Origin: Bradyrhizobium septentrionale
GTDB taxonomy: Bacteria > Pseudomonadota > Alphaproteobacteria > Rhizobiales > Xanthobacteraceae
Reading direction: 5' to 3'
NCBI RefSeq assembly: GCF_011516645.4
Contig: NZ_CP088285.1
Span: 1,178,001-1,242,000 of the forward strand
Length of the DNA stretch: 64,000 nt
Each line of letters opens with the position of its first letter. The first letter of the stretch is position 1. Below, piece after piece: positions 26,005 to 34,403 of this stretch. The notes under the pieces were generated by a model. It searched no databases. It saw nothing but the letters and a program-made list of their open reading frames with translations, and had not been told where the DNA came from. The position numbers were made by a program, and so were the translations under genes.

Positions 26005-28207
26005 CCGCCGCCCCGTCCCTGCCCTCGAGGTCAAGGGCCTCGACGTCTATTACGGCCATTCGCATGCGCTGCAAGGTGTCGACCTCACGCTCGACACCGG
26101 CGTGTTCTCCGTGGTCGGCCGCAACGGCATGGGCAAGACCACGCTTTGTAAGGCGATCATGGGCCTGGTGCGCGCCAGCGCCGGCTCGATCCGGATTCGC
26201 GGCGAGGAGGTCACGCGGCTCAATCCGGCGCGGATCGCCCGGCTCGGCGTCGGCTATGTGCCGCAGGGCCGGCGGCTGTGGCGCTCGCTCACCGTCGACG
26301 AACACCTTGCGCTGGCCGGCGGCCTGCGTCGCGGCGCCTGGACCATCGAGCGCATCTACGACACCTTTCCGCGCCTCGCCGAGCGCAAGAATAACGGCGG
26401 CAACCAGCTCTCCGGCGGCGAGCAACAGATGCTCGCGATTGCGCGCGCACTGCTGACCAATCCGCAACTTCTGATCATGGACGAGCCGACCGAAGGCCTC
26501 GCGCCCGTCATCGTCGCGCAGGTCGAGGAGATGCTGCTGCGGCTCGGCGACGAAGGCGACATCTCCGTCCTGGTCATCGAACAGAACATCGGCGTGGCGA
26601 CGGCGGTGTCGCGCAACGTCGCCATCATGGTCAACGGCCGGATCAATCGCATCATCGACTCCGCACGTCTCGCCACCGATCGCGAGCTGCAGCAGCGGCT
26701 GCTCGGCGTCGGCACCCACGGCGCGGATGTGACAGAGGCCGAGGCCGCGCCGGCAAAGGCCGAAGCCGCCGGCACGCCGCAGCCGGAACGCAAGGGGCCG
26801 GCTCGTATCTACGTCTCCAATCCCGTGCTGCCGACGCGCTGGTCGCAGCCGGTGCCGATCGCCCGCATCGAGTCAGCCGCAAGGACACAGTCCGCTGCCG
26901 TCACCCGGCTTGAAGAGACAACCCGCACCCGGCGCGAACCGGCAGCATCCAGGACGTCGGGGCCACCGATCGTGCTGGTCGTCGGCACGCTCGACACCAA
27001 GGGTGCGGAGCTACGGTTCATTCGCGACATCATTGCTGGCATTGGCCTGCGCACCCGTCTGGTCGACGTCTCGACCAGCGGCAAGGCGACGAGCTGCGAC
27101 GTCACCGCGCAGGAGATCGCGCTGAACCACGGCCGCGGCGGCGCGGGCGTATTCGGCGCCGATCGCGGCGCCTCGGTGACGGCGATGGCCGAGGCATTCG
27201 AGCGCTGGCTGCGCCGCCAGGGCAATATCGCCGGCATCATTTCGGCCGGTGGCTCGGGCGGCGCGTCCCTGGTCGCACCCGGCATGCGCGCACTTCCGAT
27301 CGGGGTGCCCAAGCTCATCATCTCCTCGGTTGCCTCCGGCGACGTCGGCCCTTATGTCGGTCCTGCCGACATCACCATGATGTATTCGGTGACCGACGTG
27401 CAGGGCCTCAACTCGATCTCCCGTACCGTGCTCGGCAATGGCGCCAATGCGCTGATCGGCATGGTGAAGGCGCGGCTCGATCAGCAGACCGGCAAGCAGC
27501 GCGACACCCCTGCCAATCTTCCCGCGATCGGCATCACCATGTTCGGCGTCACCACGCGGGCCGTGCAGAAGATCGCGGCCGACCTGCGCGAGGATTTCGA
27601 GTGCCTGGTGTTCCACGCCACTGGCGTCGGCGGCCGCTCGATGGAGAAGCTGGTCGAGTCCGGCCAGCTCGCCGGCGTCATCGACCTCACCACGACCGAG
27701 GTCTGCGACCTGCTGATGGGCGGCGTGTTCCCGGCGACCGACGACCGCTTCGGCGCCATCATCCGCAGCCGCGTGCCCTATGTCGGCTCGGTCGGCGCGC
27801 TTGATATGGCGAACTTCGGTGCACCCGACACCATTCCGGAGCGCTACCGGCAGCGCAAATTCCACGTCCACAATCCGCAAGTCACCTTGATGCGGACCAC
27901 GCCGGAAGAGAACGAGCGCATCGGCCGCTGGATCGGCGAACGCCTCAACCAGATGGATGGGCCGGTGCGCTTCTTCCTGCCCGAAGGCGGCGTCTCCGCG
28001 CTCGATGCACCGGGCCAGCCGTTCTGGGACCCGGATGCCGACGCTGCGCTGTTTGGCGCGCTGGAGCGCACCGTGCGCCAGACCAGCAACCGCCAGATCA
28101 TTCGCATCAAGCGCAACATCAACGATCCCGAGTTCACCGCCGCCATCGTCAGCGCATTCCGTCCGCTGCTCGGACGCGCCGGTAGCAGGCGGAGAGTGGC
28201 GAGGTGA
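25997..28207 (+). CDS. LivF-like ABC ATPase fused to UPF0261 (Tm-1-like) domain
   Basis: The chain is 736 residues. Residues 10-240 are a LivF ATPase: Walker A GRNGMGKTT (41-49), signature LSGGEQQ (138-144), Walker B LLIMDEPTEG (158-167), H-loop replaced by EQNIGV (195-200), as in LivF. Residues about 242-322 are a Pro/Ala/Arg-rich linker. Residues 324-736 are a complete UPF0261 domain beginning IVLVVGTLDTKGAELRFI, with the Gly-rich GGSGGASL and the DVSTSG stretch. UPF0261 is the N-terminal, nucleotide-binding half of the tomato Tm-1 protein; bacterial function is unknown. No stop or start separates the parts, and codon use is even, so the fusion is real. It may couple transport ATPase activity to the TIM-barrel protein encoded next. 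Confidence 0.92.
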   Translation: MSDRRPVPALEVKGLDVYYGHSHALQGVDLTLDTGVFSVVGRNGMGKTTLCKAIMGLVRASAGSIRIRGEEVTRLNPARIARLGVGYVPQGRRLWRSLTVDEHLALAGGLRRGAWTIERIYDTFPRLAERKNNGGNQLSGGEQQMLAIARALLTNPQLLIMDEPTEGLAPVIVAQVEEMLLRLGDEGDISVLVIEQNIGVATAVSRNVAIMVNGRINRIIDSARLATDRELQQRLLGVGTHGADVTEAEAAPAKAEAAGTPQPERKGPARIYVSNPVLPTRWSQPVPIARIESAARTQSAAVTRLEETTRTRREPAASRTSGPPIVLVVGTLDTKGAELRFIRDIIAGIGLRTRLVDVSTSGKATSCDVTAQEIALNHGRGGAGVFGADRGASVTAMAEAFERWLRRQGNIAGIISAGGSGGASLVAPGMRALPIGVPKLIISSVASGDVGPYVGPADITMMYSVTDVQGLNSISRTVLGNGANALIGMVKARLDQQTGKQRDTPANLPAIGITMFGVTTRAVQKIAADLREDFECLVFHATGVGGRSMEKLVESGQLAGVIDLTTTEVCDLLMGGVFPATDDRFGAIIRSRVPYVGSVGALDMANFGAPDTIPERYRQRKFHVHNPQVTLMRTTPEENERIGRWIGERLNQMDGPVRFFLPEGGVSALDAPGQPFWDPDADAALFGALERTVRQTSNRQIIRIKRNINDPEFTAAIVSAFRPLLGRAGSRRRVAR

Positions 28208-28210
28208 CCC

Positions 28211-29044
28211 ATGCCCAGGTTTGAACGCACGGCGCTGTTGAAGAAGTTTCACGCCATGATCGCGCGCGGCGAGCCGATCGTCGGTGGCGGCGCCGGCACC
28301 GGACTGTCGGCGAAATGCGAGGAGGCCGGCGGCGTCGACCTGATCGTGATCTACAATTCCGGCCGCTATCGCATGGCGGGCCGCGGCTCGCTCGCCGGAC
28401 TGATGCCCTACGGCGACGCCAACGCCATCGTCGTCGAAATGGCCGGCGAGGTGCTGCCGGTCGTGACCAGGACGCCGGTGCTCGCCGGCGTCAATGGCAC
28501 CGATCCGTTCCGCGACATGGACGTGTTCCTCGACCAGCTCAAGGCAATCGGCTTTGCCGGCGTGCAGAATTTTCCGACCGTCGGCTTGATCGACGGCACC
28601 TTCCGCACCAATCTCGAAGAGACCGGGATGTCCTACGCGCTCGAGATCGACATGATCTCGAAGGCGCATGAGAAGGACATGCTGACCACGCCCTATGTGT
28701 TCAGCGAGCAGGAGGCCGCCGCAATGGCGATTGCAGGCGCCGACATCATCGTCTGCCATATGGGCTTGACCACCGGCGGCACGATCGGCGCGCAGACTGC
28801 GCCAAAGCTTGCCGACTGCCCGGCCCGCATCGAGGCCTGGGCCGAGGCCGCGCTCAGCGTCAATTCCGACATCATCGTGCTCGCGCATGGCGGTCCGATC
28901 GCGGACCCCGCGGATGCCGATTTCATCATGAAGCAGACCCGCAACTGTCACGGCTTCTACGGCGCCTCCTCGATGGAGCGCCTGCCGGTCGAGCGGGCAC
29001 TGACGGATCAGGTTCGCAAATTCAAGGCGATCGGCGCGCGCTAA
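28211..29044 (+). CDS. PEP-hydrolase-like TIM-barrel protein (Tm-1 C-terminal half)
   Basis: The 277-residue protein belongs to the phosphoenolpyruvate hydrolase-like TIM-barrel family: [19 protein letters not shown] near the start, [48 protein letters not shown] and [13 protein letters not shown]. In Tm-1-like proteins of plants and fungi this domain is the C-terminal half behind UPF0261. Here the halves are neighbouring genes, 3 bp apart, so a complex is very likely. The reaction is unknown; C-C bond hydrolysis or isomerisation of a 2-oxo or enol compound is possible from the fold. Confidence 0.9.
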   Translation: MPRFERTALLKKFHAMIARGEPIVGGGAGTGLSAKCEEAGGVDLIVIYNSGRYRMAGRGSLAGLMPYGDANAIVVEMAGEVLPVVTRTPVLAGVNGTDPFRDMDVFLDQLKAIGFAGVQNFPTVGLIDGTFRTNLEETGMSYALEIDMISKAHEKDMLTTPYVFSEQEAAAMAIAGADIIVCHMGLTTGGTIGAQTAPKLADCPARIEAWAEAALSVNSDIIVLAHGGPIADPADADFIMKQTRNCHGFYGASSMERLPVERALTDQVRKFKAIGAR

Positions 29045-29069
29045 CGCGCCGTGACCAAGGGAGGAAGAG

Positions 29070-31964
29070 ATGTCGGGGATGCTAGCAGGTGAATTGATCC
29101 TCTGGCTCATCGTCGCAATCGTCGCGATCGTCATCATCGTCTATGTGGTGAACTGGCTCTACCACCGCTCGTCGAAGGAAACCTCCTTCGTCCGGACCGG
29201 CTTCCTCGGCGAACGGGTGGTGATCAACGGCGGCGCTTTCGTACTGCCGTTCATCCACGACACCACGCCGGTCAACATGAACGTGCTGCCGATGGGGATC
29301 GTGCGCTCCAGGCAGGACGCCGTGATCACCCGCGACCGCATGCGCGTCGATATCGAGGCCGACTTCTACGTCCGGGTACAAGCGACCCGCGAAGCCGTCT
29401 CGATCGCGGCCGCAACGCTCGGCCGCCGCACCATGGAACCCCAACAGCTGCACACCCTGCTCTCGGGCAAGTTCATCTCCGCGATCCGCTCGGTTGCTTC
29501 CGAGATGACGATGGAGCAAATGCACGAGCAGCGCGGCGACTATGTCGCCCGCGTCAAGGCCAACGCCGCCGAAGCGCTGGCGCAAAACGGCCTCGAACTG
29601 GAATCGGTCGCGATCACCGATCTCGACCAGACCGACCTCGAATATTTCAACCCTTCGAACCGCTTCGACGCCGAGGGCCTGACCCGCCTGATGGAGGACA
29701 TCGAGGCCAAGCGCAAGCTGCGCAACGACATCGAGCAGGACTCGATGATCAAGATCCGCTCCCGCAACCTCGAGGCCGAGCGGCAGGCGCTGGACATCGA
29801 GCGCGAGAGCGAGACCGCCCGCCTCGAGCAGGAGCGCGATATCGAGATGCGCCGCGCCCTGCAGCGCACCGAAGTCGCCCGCGAGCGCGCGCTGCGCGAG
29901 ACTGAGGCCGAACAGGCCCAGATCACCGCACGCGAAGCCATCGAGAAGGCGCGCATCGCCAACGAGCAGGCCATCACCGAGGCCCGGATCGCCTCCGAGC
30001 GCGAGACCCGGCACCGGGAGATCGAGCGCACCCGCGCGGTGGAAGAGCGGGAATTGCTGGCACGCGAGGAGATCGAGAAGGCCAGGATCGCCAACCAGCG
30101 CTCCGTCGACACCACCCGCATCGCCTCCGAACGCGAGGTCCGCCAGCGCGAGATCGAGCGGATGCGCACCGTGGAGGAGGCCGAGATCGCCGCCCGCGAG
30201 TCGATCGAAAAGGCCCGCATCCAGCAGGACCGCGTCGTCACCGATGCCCGCATCGCCAATGAGGAAGAAACCCGCCGCCGCGAGATCGAACGGACCCGCG
30301 CCGTCGAGGAAGCTGAAATCGCGGCCCGCGAAGCCACCGAGAAGGCGCGCATTGCCCAGACCATGACGGTCAATGTCGAGCGCATCTCCTCCGACGAGCG
30401 CACCCGCGCGCTGGAGATCCAGCAGGTGCGCACCATCCAGGAGGCCGAGATCGAGGCGCAGAAGTCGGTTGAGGCCGCCCGCATCACCAGAGAGAAGACG
30501 CTGGCCGCCGAGCGCATCGCCGCCGATCACACCACGCGCAAGCTCGAGATCGAGCGCAACCAGGCGATCGAGATCGCCGGGATCACGGCACGCGACGCCA
30601 CCGAGGGGTCCCGGATCGCGCAGGAGGAACATGTCCGGGCGCTGGAAATCGCGCGCACCCGCGCGATCGAGGAGGCCGACATCGCCTCGCGCGAATCGAT
30701 CGAGGCGGCCCGCATTTCGCAGGAGAAGTCGGTCGCCGCGCAGCGCATCCGCGCCGAACGCGAGACCCGCGCGCTCGAGATCGAGCGCACTGGGGCAATC
30801 GAGGCCGCCGAGCTGAAGCGCCGTGACGCGATCGAGCGGCAGCGCATCGACGTCGAGCTGGCGCTGGAGAGCGAGCGGATCACCTCCTCCCGGACTCGCG
30901 AGGTGCTCAACATCGACCAGAAGCGGGCGATCGAGCTCGCCGACGAGGAACGCGTGATCGCGCTCGCCGCCAAGCGCTCGGAGCGCATCGACGCCGACCG
31001 CCAGGTCAAGCAGGCCGAGATCACGGCCCGCAAGGAGGTCGAGACCACCGACGTGACCCGCGAGCAGGCGCTGGAGGCCGCGCGGATCGCTCGGCGCCGC
31101 TCCATCGAGCAACTCGAAGTCGCTCGCAACCAGTCGTTGCAGGAGGCCGAGATCGCTGCGCGCGAGGAGGTCGAACGCGCGCGCATTGCGTCGGACCGCG
31201 GCCTCGACGAGGCCCGGATCGGCCGCGAGCGCGAGCTGCGCAAGCTCGAGGTGAACCGTGAGAAGGACGTCGAGACCGCGCTGATGGAGAAGGCGATCGC
31301 GCTGCATCAGAAGTCGCTGGAGGAATCCGCGGCGCGCGCGGCGGCTGAGGACGCGAGGGTGCACGCCACGGAGGCGGCCGAGCGCGTGGTCACCGCGCGC
31401 GAGAGCGAAATCGCCAAACGGCGCAAGACCGTCGAGGTGCTGCTGGCCGAGAAGCAGGCCGAGGAAACCAGGATCGCGGCCGGGGCCGAACGGGTTCGCG
31501 CCACGGTGGAGGCCGAGGCGCAGCGGCTGCTCAACGAGGCCGAGAATGTGCTGACCGACCAGGCGCGCTACTCGCTGTTCCGCCGCAAGCTGCTCGACCG
31601 GATCGAGGGCATCGTGCGCGAGAGCGTCAAGCCGATGGAGAAGATCGAGGGCATCCGCATCCTCCAGGTCGACGGCCTCAACGGCAACGGCCAAGGCGGC
31701 GGCTCCGGCCGCAGCGCCACCGACGAAGTGATCGATTCGGCGCTGCGCTACCGCGTGCAGGCGCCGCTGATCGACTCGATCCTCTCGGATATCGGCGTCG
31801 AAGGCGGCAGCCTGGCAAAAATGCCCGGCCTGATCCGCGAGGCGCGCGACATGCAGGGCATCAAGGACTCTGCACGCAAGAGCGGCGGTGAGGCCAAGCC
31901 GGCGGCGCCCGAGGGCGGCGGCGAACCACCGCGCCCTGAGCGCACGCCGCGCAAGAAGGACTGA
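29070..31964 (+). CDS. Giant flotillin-like protein with 11-residue repeats
   Basis: The chain has 964 residues. One N-terminal membrane helix (about 7-30) is followed by an SPFH/band-7 domain (about 40-200: FVRTGFLGERVVINGG, MRVDIEADFYVRV). Then comes a coiled coil from about 230 to 840. From residue 287 it is built of 11-residue units in 44-residue blocks (287-330, 331-374, 375-418, 419-462, 463-506, one 33-residue block 507-539, then 540-583 onward). A hydrophobic residue falls at positions 5 and 10 of each unit. The end is Gly-rich then Lys/Arg/Pro-rich. Usual flotillins and YqiK are 450-700 residues. It should assemble a membrane-anchored scaffold or ring at the inner membrane. It lies 25 bp after the TIM-barrel gene and 9 bp before a START-fold gene. 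Confidence 0.9.
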   Translation: MSGMLAGELILWLIVAIVAIVIIVYVVNWLYHRSSKETSFVRTGFLGERVVINGGAFVLPFIHDTTPVNMNVLPMGIVRSRQDAVITRDRMRVDIEADFYVRVQATREAVSIAAATLGRRTMEPQQLHTLLSGKFISAIRSVASEMTMEQMHEQRGDYVARVKANAAEALAQNGLELESVAITDLDQTDLEYFNPSNRFDAEGLTRLMEDIEAKRKLRNDIEQDSMIKIRSRNLEAERQALDIERESETARLEQERDIEMRRALQRTEVARERALRETEAEQAQITAREAIEKARIANEQAITEARIASERETRHREIERTRAVEERELLAREEIEKARIANQRSVDTTRIASEREVRQREIERMRTVEEAEIAARESIEKARIQQDRVVTDARIANEEETRRREIERTRAVEEAEIAAREATEKARIAQTMTVNVERISSDERTRALEIQQVRTIQEAEIEAQKSVEAARITREKTLAAERIAADHTTRKLEIERNQAIEIAGITARDATEGSRIAQEEHVRALEIARTRAIEEADIASRESIEAARISQEKSVAAQRIRAERETRALEIERTGAIEAAELKRRDAIERQRIDVELALESERITSSRTREVLNIDQKRAIELADEERVIALAAKRSERIDADRQVKQAEITARKEVETTDVTREQALEAARIARRRSIEQLEVARNQSLQEAEIAAREEVERARIASDRGLDEARIGRERELRKLEVNREKDVETALMEKAIALHQKSLEESAARAAAEDARVHATEAAERVVTARESEIAKRRKTVEVLLAEKQAEETRIAAGAERVRATVEAEAQRLLNEAENVLTDQARYSLFRRKLLDRIEGIVRESVKPMEKIEGIRILQVDGLNGNGQGGGSGRSATDEVIDSALRYRVQAPLIDSILSDIGVEGGSLAKMPGLIREARDMQGIKDSARKSGGEAKPAAPEGGGEPPRPERTPRKKD

Positions 31965-31973
31965 GCTCACGCC

Positions 31974-32411
31974 ATGGCACGGGTTTATGTCTCCACCGTC
32001 GTCAACGCCCGCAACGACCGGGTCTGGGCCCGGGTGCGCGATTTCAACGGGCTGCCAAACTGGCATCCCGCGATCGCCGAAAGCCGGATCGAGGGCGGCG
32101 AGCCCTCCGACAAGATCGGCTGCATCAGGGACTTCCGCCTCCGCAACGGCGATCGGATCAGGGAGAAGCTGCTGGGCCTGTCCGACTACGACATGTTTTG
32201 CACCTATTCGATCCTGGAATCGCCGATGGGCGTCGAGAACTATGTCGCGACGCTGCGGCTCACGCCGGTCACCGATGGGGACCAAACGTTCATGGAATGG
32301 ACGGCCGAATTCGACTGCGCGCCGGAGCACGAGACCGAGCTCGTCAACAATATCGGCGGCGGTGTGTTCCAGGGCGGGTTCGACGCGCTGAAGCGGGCAT
32401 TCGGGGGCTGA
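31974..32411 (+). CDS. SRPBCC (START-like) protein 1
   Basis: The 145-residue protein has the polyketide cyclase/START fold: VNARNDRVWARVRDFNGLPNWHPA at the start, then SDKIGCIRDFRLRNGD, and TFMEWTAEFDCAP. The fold forms a deep hydrophobic cavity, used for lipid binding or cyclisation/hydrolysis. It lies 9 bp after the flotillin gene. The next gene is a paralogue that shares DFNG, WHPA, PSDKIGC and LSD motifs, so a tandem duplication occurred. The function is unknown; binding of a hydrophobic intermediate is a reasonable guess. Confidence 0.85.
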   Translation: MARVYVSTVVNARNDRVWARVRDFNGLPNWHPAIAESRIEGGEPSDKIGCIRDFRLRNGDRIREKLLGLSDYDMFCTYSILESPMGVENYVATLRLTPVTDGDQTFMEWTAEFDCAPEHETELVNNIGGGVFQGGFDALKRAFGG

Positions 32412-32448
32412 CGAAATGCTTCGGTCAAATTTCGCCACGCGGACAGTC

Positions 32449-32580
32449 CACCTCTCCCCTTGTGGGAGAGGTCGGATCGCATCGCCAGATGCGATCCGGG
32501 TGAGGGGTCGCGGTCTCCCGAGGGACCTGAGCCCCCTCACCCGGCGCTGCGCGCCGACCTCTCCCCGTTGGGGAGAGGTG
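32449..32580. repeat. Palindromic repeat between the two START-fold genes
   Basis: Arms ACCTCTCCCC and GGGGAGAGGT enclose inner hairpins (GCATCGCCAGATGC and GCGCTGCGCGC). It is of the same family as 58621-58754. It fills nearly the entire space between two paralogous genes and ends 47 bp before the GTG start of the second. Confidence 0.8.
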
Positions 32581-32627
32581 ATGCGCGCGGCAACATCGAT
32601 GCAAAAGATAGATATTGGACGCTGACC

Positions 32628-33071
32628 GTGCCGCACATCGTCAAAAGCACGATCCTGGATGCACCGACCGACGCGGTCTGGGCCGTGCTGCGCGATTTCA
32701 ACGGCCATGACCGCTGGCATCCGGCGGTCGCGACCAGCGGCATCGAGCGCGCGCAGCCCTCGGACAAGATCGGCTGCGTCAGGCGCTTCAAGCTGAAGGA
32801 CGGCGCCGAGCTGCGCGAGCAGCTGCTGGCGCTGTCCGACCTCGAACAATCGTTCAGCTACTGCCTGCTCGATACGCCGATCCCGATGTTCAACTATGTC
32901 GCGCATGTCCGCCTGCTGCCGGTCACCGATGGCGATCGCACCTTCTGGCACTGGGAATCGCGTTTCACGACGCGGACCGACGACCGGGATCGCATCACGC
33001 ATATGGTTTCGGAAGACATCTACCAGGCCGGCTTCGAAGCCATCCGCCGGCACCTGAAGGAGGCCGCGTAA
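32628..33071 (+). CDS. SRPBCC (START-like) protein 2
   Basis: The 147-residue paralogue of the preceding gene carries STILDAPTDAVWAVLRDFNG, RWHPAVATSGIERAQPSDKI and TFWHWESRFTTR. The start is GTG at 32628; upstream codons in frame run through the palindromic repeat and are not protein-like. No strong ribosome site is visible, which fits the view that a repeat inserted close to the start and replaced the original leader. It is followed at 15 bp by the molybdenum hydroxylase FAD subunit. Confidence 0.85.
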   Translation: MPHIVKSTILDAPTDAVWAVLRDFNGHDRWHPAVATSGIERAQPSDKIGCVRRFKLKDGAELREQLLALSDLEQSFSYCLLDTPIPMFNYVAHVRLLPVTDGDRTFWHWESRFTTRTDDRDRITHMVSEDIYQAGFEAIRRHLKEAA

Positions 33072-33086
33072 GCGGAGAGGGATATC

Positions 33087-33905
33087 ATGCCAGTCACGGT
33101 GAAGACCTTCACCAGCACCAACGAGGCCGCGGCGGCGCTGTCGTCGGATCGCAGCGCCCGCTATCTCGGCGGCGGCACGCTGGTGATGCGTGCGCTGAAC
33201 GAGGGCGACATCTCGATCTCGACAGTGATTCGCGCCAGCGACCAGGCGATGACCCGGATCGTTACTTCGGGCGCGCGGATCGTGCTCGGCGCCGGCGTCA
33301 CCTTTGCGCGCATCCTGGCCGAGCGCGACCTCGCCTTCCTGCATGCCCCTGCCCGCTCGATCGGCGGACCGGCGGTGCGCAACATGGGCACGGTGGGCGG
33401 CAATCTGTTCGCGCCGGTGCCGTATGGCGATTTCACCGTGGCGATGCTTGCGCTCGATGCTGTGGTATCGGTGCAGGGCGGCCTCGGCGGCCGCGAGATC
33501 GGAATCGAGGAATTTCTGCAATCGCGCGACCGGCAGACCGGCGTGCTGGTGCTGGCGATCTCCTTTGCCAAGCCCGGCAGCGCGGACGCCTTCCGCTACC
33601 GCAAGATCGCCCGGATCAAGCCCAAGGGCGGCGCGGTGATCACGCTCGCAGCCCATCTGCCAGTCAACGGCAGCCGGATCGTCGGTGCCCGTGTCGCGCT
33701 CGGCTCGATGGCGCCGACGCCGATCCGCGCCCGCGCCGCCGAGCGCGCGCTGGAAGGCCGCCCGCTCGATACGTCCACGATCAATGCGGCCGCCGCGGCA
33801 GCCGTCGAAGGAACTTCGCCCGGCGACAATGCGCTTGCCAGCGCCTGGTACCGCCGCGAGATCGTCGGCGTGCACCTCCGGCGCCTGTTGTCCGGTCAGG
33901 AATAG
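33087..33905 (+). CDS. Mo-hydroxylase FAD subunit (CoxM/CutM-like)
   Basis: The 272-residue protein has both FAD signatures of the xanthine dehydrogenase/CO dehydrogenase medium subunit: YLGGGTLVMRAL near residue 30 and GTVGGNLFAPVPYGD near 100. The C-terminal CO_dh_flav_C domain (FRYRKIARIKPKGG onward) is present. It passes electrons from the 2Fe-2S subunit to an acceptor. It is cytoplasmic and forms the enzyme with the next three gene products. Gene order M-S-L with 6 and 12 bp gaps is normal for this family. Confidence 0.92.
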   Translation: MPVTVKTFTSTNEAAAALSSDRSARYLGGGTLVMRALNEGDISISTVIRASDQAMTRIVTSGARIVLGAGVTFARILAERDLAFLHAPARSIGGPAVRNMGTVGGNLFAPVPYGDFTVAMLALDAVVSVQGGLGGREIGIEEFLQSRDRQTGVLVLAISFAKPGSADAFRYRKIARIKPKGGAVITLAAHLPVNGSRIVGARVALGSMAPTPIRARAAERALEGRPLDTSTINAAAAAAVEGTSPGDNALASAWYRREIVGVHLRRLLSGQE

Positions 33906-33911
33906 ATCGTC

Positions 33912-34391
33912 ATGGCCAAGACCCCTCTGCAATTTCAGCACAACGGCCGTGACGTCGCGATCTTCGTCGACGGCGGCACCAACCTGCTGGTCGCGCTGCG
34001 CGAGCTGATCGGCGACATGACGCCGAAATTCGGCTGCGGCCAGGGCGGCTGCGGCACCTGCAGCGTGCTGATCGACGGCGAGCTGCACCTCTCCTGCCTG
34101 ACGCTCGCCGAGACGGTCGCCGGCCGCACCGTCGAGACGCTCGACGGCATCAAGGACGGTCCCAATCTGCACCCGCTGCAGCGCGCCTTCGCCGACAATT
34201 TCGCCGCGCAGTGCGGCTACTGCACGCCGGGCATGCTGATAGCCGCGAAGGCGCTGCTCGACCGCAATCCGCAGCCGAGCCGCGCGGAGGTGGTCGAGGC
34301 AATCTCCGGCAACATCTGCCGCTGCACCGGCTACGAGCCGATCATCAACGCCGTGCTGGCTGCCGCCTCCGGCGGCCGCGCACGCGCGTAA
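33912..34391 (+). CDS. Mo-hydroxylase 2Fe-2S subunit (CoxS-like)
   Basis: The 159-residue protein carries both clusters: plant-type C42, C47, C50 and C62 (FGCGQGGCGTC), and the C-terminal set C101, C104, C136 and C138 (CGYCTPGM and NICRCTGYEPI). All eight Cys are present. It links the molybdenum site to FAD. Confidence 0.95.
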   Translation: MAKTPLQFQHNGRDVAIFVDGGTNLLVALRELIGDMTPKFGCGQGGCGTCSVLIDGELHLSCLTLAETVAGRTVETLDGIKDGPNLHPLQRAFADNFAAQCGYCTPGMLIAAKALLDRNPQPSRAEVVEAISGNICRCTGYEPIINAVLAAASGGRARA

Positions 34392-34403
34392 GGGAACAGT
34401 GTC

